Of a stretch of 64,000 bases of DNA, positions 50,955 to 62,159 are shown piece by piece (positions within the stretch are counted from its first letter, which is position 1; every line of letters begins with the position of its first letter). The position numbers were made by a program, and so were the translations under genes. Below the pieces are notes generated by a model. That model had not been told where the DNA came from. It made no database searches and was given only the letters and a program-made list of their open reading frames with translations. Source of the stretch: Legionella moravica DSM 19234 (lineage in GTDB: Bacteria > Pseudomonadota > Gammaproteobacteria > Legionellales > Legionellaceae); assembly GCF_000423305.1 (NCBI RefSeq), contig NZ_AUHS01000011.1, positions 111,585-175,584 of the forward strand, written 5' to 3'.

Positions 50955-53900
50955 CTATATCTGTAAGCTCGCTCCTTCCTCTAAGGAGAGCCGATTGGTC
51001 TCATCTAGTAGCGTTTTTAGATTATCCCTTGCCGTAGCGTAAGATGCTGGAAGCAATTCTGCTGCCGTGTTCATGGTCTCATAAGCTTTAGGGATATCGC
51101 CCTGTGCCTTGAATGCAATTGACAAGTAATAATATGTGTGAGCAAAGTCTTTATTTAAGCTAGCCGCTTTTAACAAGACTGGAATAGCTTCCTGATGACG
51201 TCCAAGATTTACCAGCATTACTCCCTTGCAATTTTGTGCATTAAAATATTCCGGATCAATCGTGGTAGCCTGGTTAAACGCTTTGAATGATAATTCTTGG
51301 TAGCTGGCAATGCTGGGTAGGCTGGCGTAACACTGGCCGATATACCACCATGCTGCCTTGTCATTTGTATTCAGCGTCACCACGGCCTGGAACGATTTTA
51401 GCGCATTGTTAAAGTCTCGGGGTGTTTGATTGTAAAAAGCCATCCCCTCTGATATGAGTTCATTGCAGATATTGCTTGCACTCACTAAATCTTTTTGAGC
51501 TAAATCAAAGGCGTTAAAAGACTCATACTCTTTTGCTCTGGAGCGATAAGCTGCTGCTAACAATCGACGTTTTTCTGATCTATCAGCCGCTTCGAGTGCT
51601 TCGATTGCTGTGGTTAATGTCCTGGTATCTGAAGAGCTGAATAGCCCAAGTTGAACGACAGGAGATGTCTGTATTTTTTTTTGAGGTTGAACAGTAACAC
51701 TAATGATCGCTGTCTTGAATGCAATTGCTAACGATCTTGGATCTCTATTGCTGGGGTCTACTTCACAAGGTTTGCATGCATTTGGCATGCTAAAATGAAT
51801 ATCCATATCATCATTTAGTTCTGCAGGAATATCTATAATTATCTGTTGTTCCGGTCTGGACGTATTATATTCATAGATTTTAGTTTCTAAACCTTTTCCT
51901 GAGATAATCAATTTTTGAGTAATTTTATTGGAAATAAGCGCAGTTGTGTGAAATATAATGTGACTAATTGTATTATTTTCCATGGATATTGGTATCGTTA
52001 AAACTGCTTCATTACCATCTGTCCAGCGATGAGTTTTTTCTGCACCTGAAAATCCTTTTGTTAATTTGAAAGGTAAAGACTCATTTACCCCCATGTTAAC
52101 AACAGTTATTTTCCTGGGTGAAAATGTACTGGAACTTGATGAAACAATAGACGGTGGAGACGAACTCGAACCAACTGAGAAGTCAAAAGAACAGTGTCCA
52201 GTTTCTAGCAGACGTCGTAGTGAAGCACTTAATAATATCTGCAATATTTTACTGATACTTTCGTTTGGGTTAACATCCATGATTTTTAGTACTTGATCGA
52301 CTGCCTGGTATTTTGAGTCTGTAGTTTGTCTTATGATCTCCAGTGAGGCTTGATCGTTTTCTTTATGCAGGGCATCGTAAAATTCTGCCCAGGTCTTTTG
52401 AAATTGTTCCATATACAGTTCTTTATACTGCTTCAGCAAGACAGACCAATCGACCTTAATATTATGTATTTGACTCATCAGCAAAGTGTCGATGGTTTCT
52501 TGAAGCGGTTCAAACCCCTTTAATAACGTGTTCAAATGAACTGTTGGTTCTGAAAGAGGACGTTGCAGCGCTGATTCACAGGTTTGCGTTAATGATTTTA
52601 AAAGGGACTCATTTTGTAAGGCATGATAAAGTCTTTGATTACGTGTAAAGAAACCTTCGAGCTTTTCAAAATAAATGGCTTCTTTTTGACATAATACATA
52701 ACGTTGATCTGACTCAGTTTTAATAAACGATGCACGAATACTATTTAAAGTCGATAATTTCTCATCAGCATTCAATTGCTCCCATGCGGCAATCCGTTCT
52801 GAGTACTCACCAGGATTTGCGGTTGCCCACCTTCTCAGAAATATAATATAATCATCCTGTTCGCATAAAATCATTTGGCAATCACCAGGCTGACCTTGTC
52901 GCCCTGCTCGCCCATCGCCCTGACCTTCAACTCTTGGATTTTTTGGGTAAAATCCAAAGATGAAACGTAAACCACCCGCCAACTTACTGTTCAGTGCAAG
53001 AATAATGTCTGTACCGCGCCCCGCTGCATTTGTGGCAATGGTAATGGTTCCAGGCTCGCCAGCCTGACCAATTAAATAGTCCTCATCTTCGCGTTGGGTC
53101 AGATTAATTAACTGGGGAGTGATTCCTGTATTGACAAAAAATGTATTTAATTTTACTGATTCAGCAATGGTTTTAACGAGAACGAGCATTGGTCGGCCTT
53201 CACTTCTCATTGCTCTTGCATGTTCCAGGATGCGATCGTATTGCTCGTCCGGTGTTTTTGCAAAATAAGCCGGTAATTTCTTTCGCATGCTGGGGTAGTG
53301 GGGTGGTACATCAAAACTTCCCACGTTATAAATTCGTTGAATTTCTTCACGTTCAACAATCTGTCCCATGGTTCCTGTCAGGCCTATGATGCGGCGGAAT
53401 TGGGTGAAATACGTTGGGTGAGACAAAGAGGCTACGCTTAATGATTCAGGTGTTATCTTAAGTCCGTGCTTTGCCTGTAAAAATTGATGCAAACCATTTT
53501 GCCAGTGACATCCTTCGTTTAATCGACCGGTGTTATTAAAATCAACGATAACAATATCAGGTCCTGTTGATAACTCCTTAACCAGATAATCGCGGTCAAT
53601 ATGTTTAGTAAATAAAGCTTCGCGGGCGCTTCTTAACCACCGGCTGAGTTGCCTATCGTTTATTTGTTGAAGTTGTTCCAGATATGCCGGGCTCAGGGTT
53701 GATTGCATAAAGTTCTTTAACTCAGCTACCGGCGCACTGCTGGACGAGTTATTAGCAAAGGATAAAATAGGCTGATATATCCAACTCCTGTCTTCTGTTC
53801 CGGGTATGGCTAATATGGCAGAGTTAAGTGCGGCATCTAAAAATAAATTATCCACTTCATCGATTATCGCAGTGTACTTTCCATCGTTTAATCCCAGGCA

Positions 53901-54992
53901 ATAAAGACTGTTTCGCAGCATCGCAAACTCAAAGTCTGTGTTGGTTCCATAAATAATATTCGCTTTAAATTGTTCTACTTTAGGAGACTCGGTGCAAATA
54001 TTCGTACTCTTAAAGCCCAAACTGTTGAAAAAAGGCTGGTATTTTTCCTGGTCACGAATCGCTAAATAAGATGTTGGGGTGATTACATAGACTGCTGGAT
54101 CAAAACAGGCAAAATAGGCTGCAAGCATCGCAATGATGGTTGATTTTCCTTCGCCGGTATTAATTTGGGCAATACGGCCTTTTAACAAATGTTCAGGTGT
54201 ATTGAGCAAAGCCATGAAAGCGAGCATTTGCGTGTCGTGCGGGAAAATGTTGTAATGACGACGAATTAATTCAGCAATAATTGCGATTAATCGACGATGA
54301 TGTTCAATTTCTTTTCTTTCATTCCAGATTTCCGCAGATTGCAATGCTTTTTCTTTTAAATCAGTACTTGAACGTTTTTGCAAAAAGGCGAACCAGGGAT
54401 TGATGGCTATGTATTCCGCCTTCAAGTGTGTCAATTCTTCACGAGACAATGGAAATTCAATGAAGCTATTCTCTCCAAAGCGGACAATTGTTTCATGAAT
54501 GTCTCGACTTGGGTATTTTTCAGCGAGATAAGTGGCTTGTTTTTCTTCTAACCGTTGCACCAGCAAGGTCAGGTTCGGCATGCTTTGCTTGACCAGGTTC
54601 GTGAGTCCGCTCGTTTCTTGCAAATCGATGAGCAATTGACAGGCGGCAATATAATGTTCAAGCCTTCTTGATTCAGGGGTAACCCGTTTGGAAAAAAGCA
54701 TGAAAAAAAGCTGTGTACCAACGTTATCTTTAAGATACTTCCCTAACGTAAGTAATTTTGCCAAGTCGCTGGTGTTGCAGTGCTCATGCAAACAATCAAA
54801 TGCGATTTTCATCAACATCAAACGGTTTGTGTTGTTGAGCTCTGAGCTATCCACGTGCCGACAAAAAGCATCCCATGCGGATTGATGCTGACTAAACAGT
54901 GTAGCGACACAGGTCGAAGACTCCAGTTTGAACTTCGAATAATCTACCAGGCCTAATACAGGCTTATCTGGACATGCTGCTGGCGTGATCAT
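50955..54992 (-). CDS. SecA-like DEAD ATPase with C-terminal TPR repeats
   Basis: A 1345-residue protein. Residues about 230-480 are a SecA-type DEAD motor: QINTGEGKST (Walker A, near 277), ITPTSYLAIRDQ, IDEVDNLFLD (Walker B, near 371). Residues about 540-730 are the second motor lobe (GLTGTMGQIVEREEIQR, ATNAAGRGTDIIL, GDGRAGRQGQPGD). A beta-rich region follows (about 960-1130), then TPRs (about 1170-1330: KAAWWYIGQCYASLPSIASY). The zinc tail and preprotein crosslinking domain of true SecA are absent. Such proteins occur in intracellular bacteria; function unknown. It overlaps the ankyrin gene end by 29 bases, so they are one operon. Confidence 0.82.
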   Translation of the reverse strand: MITPAACPDKPVLGLVDYSKFKLESSTCVATLFSQHQSAWDAFCRHVDSSELNNTNRLMLMKIAFDCLHEHCNTSDLAKLLTLGKYLKDNVGTQLFFMLFSKRVTPESRRLEHYIAACQLLIDLQETSGLTNLVKQSMPNLTLLVQRLEEKQATYLAEKYPSRDIHETIVRFGENSFIEFPLSREELTHLKAEYIAINPWFAFLQKRSSTDLKEKALQSAEIWNERKEIEHHRRLIAIIAELIRRHYNIFPHDTQMLAFMALLNTPEHLLKGRIAQINTGEGKSTIIAMLAAYFACFDPAVYVITPTSYLAIRDQEKYQPFFNSLGFKSTNICTESPKVEQFKANIIYGTNTDFEFAMLRNSLYCLGLNDGKYTAIIDEVDNLFLDAALNSAILAIPGTEDRSWIYQPILSFANNSSSSAPVAELKNFMQSTLSPAYLEQLQQINDRQLSRWLRSAREALFTKHIDRDYLVKELSTGPDIVIVDFNNTGRLNEGCHWQNGLHQFLQAKHGLKITPESLSVASLSHPTYFTQFRRIIGLTGTMGQIVEREEIQRIYNVGSFDVPPHYPSMRKKLPAYFAKTPDEQYDRILEHARAMRSEGRPMLVLVKTIAESVKLNTFFVNTGITPQLINLTQREDEDYLIGQAGEPGTITIATNAAGRGTDIILALNSKLAGGLRFIFGFYPKNPRVEGQGDGRAGRQGQPGDCQMILCEQDDYIIFLRRWATANPGEYSERIAAWEQLNADEKLSTLNSIRASFIKTESDQRYVLCQKEAIYFEKLEGFFTRNQRLYHALQNESLLKSLTQTCESALQRPLSEPTVHLNTLLKGFEPLQETIDTLLMSQIHNIKVDWSVLLKQYKELYMEQFQKTWAEFYDALHKENDQASLEIIRQTTDSKYQAVDQVLKIMDVNPNESISKILQILLSASLRRLLETGHCSFDFSVGSSSSPPSIVSSSSSTFSPRKITVVNMGVNESLPFKLTKGFSGAEKTHRWTDGNEAVLTIPISMENNTISHIIFHTTALISNKITQKLIISGKGLETKIYEYNTSRPEQQIIIDIPAELNDDMDIHFSMPNACKPCEVDPSNRDPRSLAIAFKTAIISVTVQPQKKIQTSPVVQLGLFSSSDTRTLTTAIEALEAADRSEKRRLLAAAYRSRAKEYESFNAFDLAQKDLVSASNICNELISEGMAFYNQTPRDFNNALKSFQAVVTLNTNDKAAWWYIGQCYASLPSIASYQELSFKAFNQATTIDPEYFNAQNCKGVMLVNLGRHQEAIPVLLKAASLNKDFAHTYYYLSIAFKAQGDIPKAYETMNTAAELLPASYATARDNLKTLLDETNRLSLEEGASLQI

Positions 54993-57900
54993 GCAACCCC
55001 CTCGTTAGATGACGCAATAAACTGGCATCGGCGTGAGCGTCTAGCGATTTAAAGAGTCCCAATTGACATAAACTTGCTGTATTGGCAGTGCGTTGTAGCT
55101 GTCGTTCAAAGTCAGTCATTTTTTCATAGAGCAGCGTATGATTCTCCGTACTTAATTGTTCAACCGCAACAGGTTGTAAGCTTTGATCACCCGCCATGAC
55201 AATGCGGCAAGCAATTTGAAGATGGCCATTTAGTAAGGCTGTTTGTGCTGCGGTCAGATCGGTTGCATCTTTGATTGAATAGTCTGCTTGATACTTTAGA
55301 AGTGTGATGACTGCCCCGAGTTTTCCTTCCTTGGCTGCCAGGATAAGCGCTGTTGTTCCGCCATCATTTTTTTGATCCACATCAGCACCTGCTTCAAGCA
55401 GGGCTTCGATGATACGTACATGGCCAAACCTCGCAGCAACATGAAGGGGGGCATCACCAAATCGATTTTTTAGATTTAAGGGGATGTCGTCATCTTGAAG
55501 CAATAATTCAATAGCTTCTCCAGAGTTGTTTCTTGCGGCACTATGCAACACACTGTTACCGGACTCATCCAGGGTCGTTAATGTGCGGCCATTTAAAATC
55601 ATTTCGCTAACGACTTCAGGGTGATCTACCATGACACCTGCATGGAGAATTTTACCTGCACGTTCTGGTTGATGATAGAGTGACATGTTTTGCACGAAAC
55701 GGAGCATCTCAGGGTCTTGACTAATCACCGCATATTCACACAGCCCATTCCCGACGGCATCCGTCGCATACATGTCCGCACCAAACTGTAATAATGTTAC
55801 TACTGCATCCAGTTGTGCTTTTAATGCTGCGTAATGCAGGGCTGTTCGTTTTAGTGATCGTTGTGATCTTTTTTCGGATGAGGGGCACTCGACTTGATCT
55901 AACCCAAATCCTCGTTGCGCCAAATATTTAATGACGTGAACATGTCCGTGCAAGGCCGCCAAATGCAAGGCATTTCGTCCCAGAAAATCAACTTGATTTA
56001 AGACATTGCTATCAGAGCAAAGCGCACTGACGACAGACAACATGCCTTGTTGAGCCGCATATAATAAGGGCGTCATTCCCTCTTGCGAAGCGTGATGACG
56101 CTGTCTGAGTAGTGGCAATATATGCAAAGCAACTGCTTCTGATTTTCCGAGAATGGCATAGTGCAAACTGTTTAATTGCTTATGATCGCGACGGTCAGGT
56201 TGCGCACCTCTGGCAATGAGTAATTGCGCGATAGGTACATTTCCTTGCAAAGCGGCCAGCATCAACGGCGTTTGTCCTTTTGCGTTGAGACAATCAACAA
56301 CAGAGGTTCGAGAAAGCAGCTGTTTAGTCAGCTCATAATTATCTGAAGCTACCGCCTGGTGAAGCGCATTATAATTGGGACTCTCATGTGCTTGAGTCAA
56401 ACGGCAAAGAGAATCGCATTGATCAAAAAATTGGTTAAACCGTTTTATTAAAGCCAGCTCAGCACAATTTTTTCCTGAAATAACTTTATCTTGTACTAAT
56501 GCAGCAATGCACTCGGGAAAAACCTTGGCGAACAGGGTTAATCGGTAGCAAGCCTCTTCATCGTTGCTTGATGCGAGAATTGATAATAAGGGATTACGAC
56601 GTCCGGTAAAACAGCTTGGATCCATGCCTTTCGATTTGAGAAAGGCTAACAGTCTGTCTGGTTTCCATGGAAGATCCGTATCGGGCGTGAGCTCATCATC
56701 TTGAGAATCAAATAGTTCTGCATAGTCGTAGGAGTTTTCTAGCGTTAGTCGCAAAACTTCATTGAGATTTTTTATCTCACCAAACTGTGATCCGGGTTGA
56801 GATAATAAAGCAATTGCGTCATCAAATTCCTGATCATTTAATAAAGAAATTAATTCCTGCCTTCGTTCTCCTTGAATGCGATCATCCAATACAGATTCTG
56901 CCGTGATGTTGGCTGAAATTTTTTGCTGTAGCGCTGTTTTAGGCAAGCGTTTCTCATATTTAACTAATAATTTCTTTAAATTTGAATCAAGTCTAATGCT
57001 ATTCATGCTCCAAAGGTCAGCCGGCCATTCTGCCGGTTGACTTAGTCTGAGTAATTTCTTGAACGATTGCGCATCATTATTGGCAAAAGCCAAGTGAAAT
57101 GCCGTTTGTTGTTTTGCGTTTTGAATCAGGAAATCAGCACCGGATTTAACAACCAGTTCTATAATTTGTGTGTTACCGGTGGCAGCTGCTAAATGCAGTG
57201 GCGTATTCCCCAGATGATCTATCACGCAGCGCATATCACCCTGTTTTTTTATAATGGCATCGACTGCCGTGACATGCCCATTTGTGATGGCAATTTTGAG
57301 AAGCTCTGCAGCAATGATTTCCTCTTTACTTAATTTATCTAATAAAAAACGCAGACAACGTACACTGCCAGCTTGTGCGGCAAGCTTGGCAAGAGGCGCA
57401 CTATTTCCAGAAAACTGCTCTCTTAAATAACCAATCTCATCGGCCATCACCGCATACCCAAGCAAATCAGGTGAATTATTGACAGCGATGAATGAGCATC
57501 CCTGATCCAACAAATAATAAACAATCTCAAAATGACCGTATTGGGCGGCAATATGAATTAAAGAATGACCATGTATAGGTTTATCCAAGGGAATCGAATG
57601 GCTCTCGATTAAATTTGCGAATCGATGAAATTCACCATTACGAACCAAATAATATAAATAAGAGTTGCCGTGCACGTCTTCGATTAATGGATTTTCTCCA
57701 CGTGCAATCAAGCAATCTGACACCGCAACCTGCCCGTATTGAATGGCTAGTAGTGATGCAGATTGGCCTAGTTTATTGGTGGTATTAAGGTCGATTACTT
57801 GTGCCAGGCGCTCAGCCACTTGTGACTGACCGGCTTTTAAAGCCAACATAAGCGGTGTGTCACCATCGCTTGTTTTCGTATTAGGCACTCCCAGACTAAG

Positions 57901-60900
57901 TAAATAATTAACCACTTCCAGGTGTCCGGCTTCCGACGCAAGATGTAGTGCGTTTTTTTGCGACTCCAAAACTGATTTAATGGAAACGCCACGCGCAACC
58001 ATTGCTTGCATCATGGCTAATTCTCCTAACGCTGCTGCAGTATGCCAAGCAGTGTAACCGTCGGATTGTCGAGGGATGTCTAGCGCACTCCCTCCGACAA
58101 TCAGTAAGAGTACAACGTCGCGCATTTGATTTTCGATAGCAACATGCAATGCGGTGAGACCACTATCAAGCTTTTGATTGAGATTTAGCTCTCGGCCATT
58201 TTTTATTAAGGCAATTGCTATGTCAGAAAAATTATTCTGAATGGCGAGCATCAGGGGAAATAAGCCATTAGGTAAAAGATGATTTACGTTGGCACCAGAG
58301 GCTAATAAAGTATCAACGCTGTTCCTGCATCCATACTCAATGGCTGTTATAATAGGGGTGGCGTGGCGTTGATTGGTTGCTTCAAGAAGGGTAGGGTCTT
58401 TTTGGAGCAGGTATTTTACCACATCGGCCTGATTGTCTTGGGCTGCAGCATGTATTGGTAGATGGCCAAAGAGATCACGTTTATACAATTGTTCTGGGTG
58501 CGTTTCAATGACTAGTCTGGTTTGATCTGCGTTTAAAAAGCTTGCGATGTAATGAATTAATGAGGCACCGCTTTGATCCACTACGTCACTCAGCCCTGCA
58601 TTGGTGATTGCTAACGATTCCCCAGTATTCATTACTCGGCTAAATACATCACACAGTGATGATTGCTCATCGCTTAAGAGATCTTCTGCAGTAGATTTTT
58701 CAATGACGCCAATGCGCAGTGCAGTATAGGCTCGACCATCGACAGTGAATTCGGCCATATCTTTTAATGATTCACCAAATGCATGGACAAGTGCGTCGCA
58801 AAATTGTGCACTTTTAGCTAATACTCTGGTTGATATATTAGGAAGCGAGACGCCACAACCGCCAATAATTTTAAATTTATCCCCGGTTTTTTTATCGAGT
58901 GCCTCTCCGGTGAAGCCGATAACCGAGTAGGTGTATGTTTTAGCAATGGGAAAATTCATTAACTTTTCATGAGTCATCCAGTTTGCAACCATATGTTGCA
59001 ATAAGGAAAGATGTCGACTCAGTCGGCTGATTTCACCTGTCATGATTTGTTTTAAGTAGGCTTCAGCCTCTTGTTTGCATAGTTCATTTAAAATCGTTTT
59101 TGAGCTAACTCTTTTATTACACTCTTCAATTGCTTGATCGTTTTTAGTTTTAAAATGTTGATTCAGCTTGGCAATGCAAGGGGCGAGATCGCCAGCGACG
59201 TCTGCCAGTCGTACTGATATGATTTGTTCAATCAGTCCCTGGTTTTCATCGTTGAAAAACTCACGAATAAATGCATTAATGCTGGCCGGGAGTTCTGCAT
59301 TGATGTTCGCTATATCTTGTTGAAGCGTAGCAATGAGTTGATTGTTTTTGGAAATGAACTCATTGTTTTGCGCTATTTTATTGCTTATTTCTTGTACAAT
59401 GGCATTAAGTCGTGCAATTTCCTGATCCCTACTCGCCCGGTTTTGGCTAATTATGGCCTGATTTAGCGAGATAAGCCTGGGCGGAATAGATGCATACCAT
59501 GTATCAAACTCCTGGCTAACTTGTGCAATGCTGTTATTTACCTGCACAATCAGACCGTTATTTTTGACGTTAGCTTCATGGATTGCTGCAATTGCGTTTC
59601 CAGCTTCATTTATTGTTGTTTGTCGTTTGGCGATGTGTTGGGCTGCTTCATTTTTAGTGTCTGCAATATTTTTCAGAATAAGAATGATGTGATTTTTTTC
59701 TTTTTCATTTTCTTTAATAATATATTCAATTTGCTTTGGAAGCTCTTCATTAATTGAGTTTTCAATTTGTAGAAATTTATTGCGCACGAATTCAATGAAC
59801 TTTATTTTTTCTCCCGTTTCTTTATTTACCGTCACCATCATGTTATTCGTGAGAATGTCAAAGATTTCAGTTTGTGCAAGCGCAGGGTTTGCATTCCAGC
59901 GGGCTAACAGTGTTTCAGTATGCGCTTCAAGTTTCCCAATGCTTGCCTGAATGCGGGCAGGTAAGGGGAGGGGAGCCAGAGATGTACGTTCCTCTTGCGC
60001 TAACATCAGTGTGGATTTTTTTACGGTATCAGCGATGTTGAACTGAGCCGATTGAAGTTGCTGAGTTAGCAATTGGGTGGCCAATTGGCTATAGTTCTTC
60101 AATTCACTTTGATTTAATTCAAGCATTGCTTCGCTGGTACCTGCAGCTAATAAATGGTTTTTTACTATCGCTTCGATGGTGCTTTTTATTTCATTAACCA
60201 ATCGTGGTGGTAATGTCATGCGCTGACGTGGCGTATTAAAACAGGCAAACAATAACTCATCGAGTGCTGATTCTGAGCCTAAGTTAGCTTGTATGGCCTG
60301 TAACACTTGTTTAAAACGAAGGTCGATAGGTTTAGTTTCAAAATAACGTACAGGAATGGGGGGAAATGCTTTCGGGACACTAACCTGCATGGTTGATGTA
60401 AGAGGAAGCAAATCGGGTTGTTTACCCATTTTATCGAGGGTGGCATAAAAATAACTAAAGGTATTCATGACACCGAGTAAACGAAAGAAGTCCTGACAGA
60501 AGGGGAGCTTCGGCATTTTTTCTTTAATTTCTTCGGCGAATAATTCGTAACAATCGCGTGTATGTTGATAATCTGATGGATAATGTCCGTGTTCTTGCAG
60601 GTAGGACTCAACATAGTTTTTATAATCGGGCATTAAATCAATGCTGTACTCAATCCGAAAATTCGAGTGAGGTACCAGGATATTTTCATGACGTTCAATA
60701 GCCTCCTGGTACGCAATAATACGAAATGAAGTCATGAACGGTTGCTTGTAAGGTGAGTTCTCGCTACTATGCGATTCGTTTATCCCGTTGCGGTTCATGA
60801 GTTCACGCAAAGAGATGTAAGGCAAGCCATCAGCATTTGTTTCACAGTATTTTTTTAGGTCAATGATCTTTTGTCTTAAAAAAGATTCATCACATTGCCT

Positions 60901-61977
60901 TATTTCATGCCAGAGTTTTAGGAATTCTTCATCATAAATCCCTCCATTTAAAAAACCTTTCATCCAATAATCAAGCAGGGCAATAATCTGACCAACCAGC
61001 GTGTTTTGCAAAGCTGGGTGGATGACGGGATATAAATAGCCAAAATTATTAAAATGTAAACTGAAAAACGGTGAGGTTTTGTGAGTAAAATATGCTTCTT
61101 TTAATTCTTGCTGAATTTGGTAAACCATTTCTTTCGAAAAGGGAAACTGATCGGATTCAAAACAAAAAATATAATTATCCGCTTCCGCCTGCGCATCGCT
61201 GTCTATGAGATCCGTGATTGTTGCCACTTCTCCAGCAACCCCGCCGATTTCACGAGCAAAAGCCTTTACATCGGAAAGTTTTGAACTTGGATTAAAAAGA
61301 TTATAGCTGCTAATGAGGTTAGTGCTGGAAGCGAGGGAGCGAAACTCCGATCGGGATAAGTTATAACCCAATCCCAGATTCATATGGGCTCGCAGATATG
61401 CAGAATCCATGCTGGGTTTAAGCCGACTCATTTCACCTCGAATCGCATCTTTTACCGTACGCTCAACCTGATAGCTATTAAAAGAAGGGCTGTTGTTAGA
61501 TGATGATGAGAAGGAGCTTGAAGCATGAAAAGAGTTAGTACCTGAAAGGCCAATGAATCGAGAGTTATATGTATTAGCAGACTGATAGCGTGATCGGTTT
61601 ATAAAAAAATCGACGGCGGCATCACAGCCTCGTTGCCCAAGATCACCCCAGGCTTTTGCACTTTTTGATATGGCGGGTTGTGAGAGCATCAAGGCATAAG
61701 GATTCGCGCCTGTCATTGCACCTATTGCTAAGGAGCCAAGCGTATTTAAGCCTGCATCAATGGTGCCACCCGCAACACCACACCAGTAATACTGCTTTTC
61801 CCCTTTAACGTGAGTATCTACTGTTTTAATGCCTTTACTTATTTTTTTTGCAGTTTTAAATATTTTTGACTTTGAAAATAAGTTAAGCCCGAGACTGTCC
61901 CATTGATTTTCGAGACTTTCTCTGACTTTATCGATATCTTCTTGTGACAAATTGGTAGTATTGCTATTTTTAGGCAT
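54964..61977 (-). CDS. Giant coiled-coil/ankyrin-repeat protein
   Basis: A 2337-residue protein. The N-terminal ~150 residues have a glycine-rich hydrophobic stretch (near 70-100, TIDAGLNTLGSLAIGAMTGA) and a Ser/Asn-rich segment. Residues ~250-720 are helical with no known motif. About 735-900 is coiled coil (IIKENEKEKNHIILILKNIA). From ~1165 to ~2280 lie some 25 or more ankyrin repeats in blocks (for example GHLPIHAAAQDNQADVVKYL, TPLHLAAATGNTQIIELVVK, ALHLAALHGHVHVIKYLAQR). Large ankyrin proteins of Legionella-like bacteria are often effectors. No signal peptide is seen. It is first in the operon with the SecA-like gene. Confidence 0.85.
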   Translation of the reverse strand: MPKNSNTTNLSQEDIDKVRESLENQWDSLGLNLFSKSKIFKTAKKISKGIKTVDTHVKGEKQYYWCGVAGGTIDAGLNTLGSLAIGAMTGANPYALMLSQPAISKSAKAWGDLGQRGCDAAVDFFINRSRYQSANTYNSRFIGLSGTNSFHASSSFSSSSNNSPSFNSYQVERTVKDAIRGEMSRLKPSMDSAYLRAHMNLGLGYNLSRSEFRSLASSTNLISSYNLFNPSSKLSDVKAFAREIGGVAGEVATITDLIDSDAQAEADNYIFCFESDQFPFSKEMVYQIQQELKEAYFTHKTSPFFSLHFNNFGYLYPVIHPALQNTLVGQIIALLDYWMKGFLNGGIYDEEFLKLWHEIRQCDESFLRQKIIDLKKYCETNADGLPYISLRELMNRNGINESHSSENSPYKQPFMTSFRIIAYQEAIERHENILVPHSNFRIEYSIDLMPDYKNYVESYLQEHGHYPSDYQHTRDCYELFAEEIKEKMPKLPFCQDFFRLLGVMNTFSYFYATLDKMGKQPDLLPLTSTMQVSVPKAFPPIPVRYFETKPIDLRFKQVLQAIQANLGSESALDELLFACFNTPRQRMTLPPRLVNEIKSTIEAIVKNHLLAAGTSEAMLELNQSELKNYSQLATQLLTQQLQSAQFNIADTVKKSTLMLAQEERTSLAPLPLPARIQASIGKLEAHTETLLARWNANPALAQTEIFDILTNNMMVTVNKETGEKIKFIEFVRNKFLQIENSINEELPKQIEYIIKENEKEKNHIILILKNIADTKNEAAQHIAKRQTTINEAGNAIAAIHEANVKNNGLIVQVNNSIAQVSQEFDTWYASIPPRLISLNQAIISQNRASRDQEIARLNAIVQEISNKIAQNNEFISKNNQLIATLQQDIANINAELPASINAFIREFFNDENQGLIEQIISVRLADVAGDLAPCIAKLNQHFKTKNDQAIEECNKRVSSKTILNELCKQEAEAYLKQIMTGEISRLSRHLSLLQHMVANWMTHEKLMNFPIAKTYTYSVIGFTGEALDKKTGDKFKIIGGCGVSLPNISTRVLAKSAQFCDALVHAFGESLKDMAEFTVDGRAYTALRIGVIEKSTAEDLLSDEQSSLCDVFSRVMNTGESLAITNAGLSDVVDQSGASLIHYIASFLNADQTRLVIETHPEQLYKRDLFGHLPIHAAAQDNQADVVKYLLQKDPTLLEATNQRHATPIITAIEYGCRNSVDTLLASGANVNHLLPNGLFPLMLAIQNNFSDIAIALIKNGRELNLNQKLDSGLTALHVAIENQMRDVVLLLIVGGSALDIPRQSDGYTAWHTAAALGELAMMQAMVARGVSIKSVLESQKNALHLASEAGHLEVVNYLLSLGVPNTKTSDGDTPLMLALKAGQSQVAERLAQVIDLNTTNKLGQSASLLAIQYGQVAVSDCLIARGENPLIEDVHGNSYLYYLVRNGEFHRFANLIESHSIPLDKPIHGHSLIHIAAQYGHFEIVYYLLDQGCSFIAVNNSPDLLGYAVMADEIGYLREQFSGNSAPLAKLAAQAGSVRCLRFLLDKLSKEEIIAAELLKIAITNGHVTAVDAIIKKQGDMRCVIDHLGNTPLHLAAATGNTQIIELVVKSGADFLIQNAKQQTAFHLAFANNDAQSFKKLLRLSQPAEWPADLWSMNSIRLDSNLKKLLVKYEKRLPKTALQQKISANITAESVLDDRIQGERRQELISLLNDQEFDDAIALLSQPGSQFGEIKNLNEVLRLTLENSYDYAELFDSQDDELTPDTDLPWKPDRLLAFLKSKGMDPSCFTGRRNPLLSILASSNDEEACYRLTLFAKVFPECIAALVQDKVISGKNCAELALIKRFNQFFDQCDSLCRLTQAHESPNYNALHQAVASDNYELTKQLLSRTSVVDCLNAKGQTPLMLAALQGNVPIAQLLIARGAQPDRRDHKQLNSLHYAILGKSEAVALHILPLLRQRHHASQEGMTPLLYAAQQGMLSVVSALCSDSNVLNQVDFLGRNALHLAALHGHVHVIKYLAQRGFGLDQVECPSSEKRSQRSLKRTALHYAALKAQLDAVVTLLQFGADMYATDAVGNGLCEYAVISQDPEMLRFVQNMSLYHQPERAGKILHAGVMVDHPEVVSEMILNGRTLTTLDESGNSVLHSAARNNSGEAIELLLQDDDIPLNLKNRFGDAPLHVAARFGHVRIIEALLEAGADVDQKNDGGTTALILAAKEGKLGAVITLLKYQADYSIKDATDLTAAQTALLNGHLQIACRIVMAGDQSLQPVAVEQLSTENHTLLYEKMTDFERQLQRTANTASLCQLGLFKSLDAHADASLLRHLTRGLHDHASSMSR

Positions 61978-62159
61978 AAAAATCTCGGAAATAATGACTT
62001 AGGCATTGATAGGGAGCGCAATTACCATGAATAATTTTTGTGCATTTTAGTTAATAACAAGAGATGTATCAATACCGTAATTCTACTGTATTGTGCGATA
62101 CTTTCATGTTGCTTATAATGGTGGCGTGCGCAAAAAATGATCTTTATTTTGGAGGAAAT

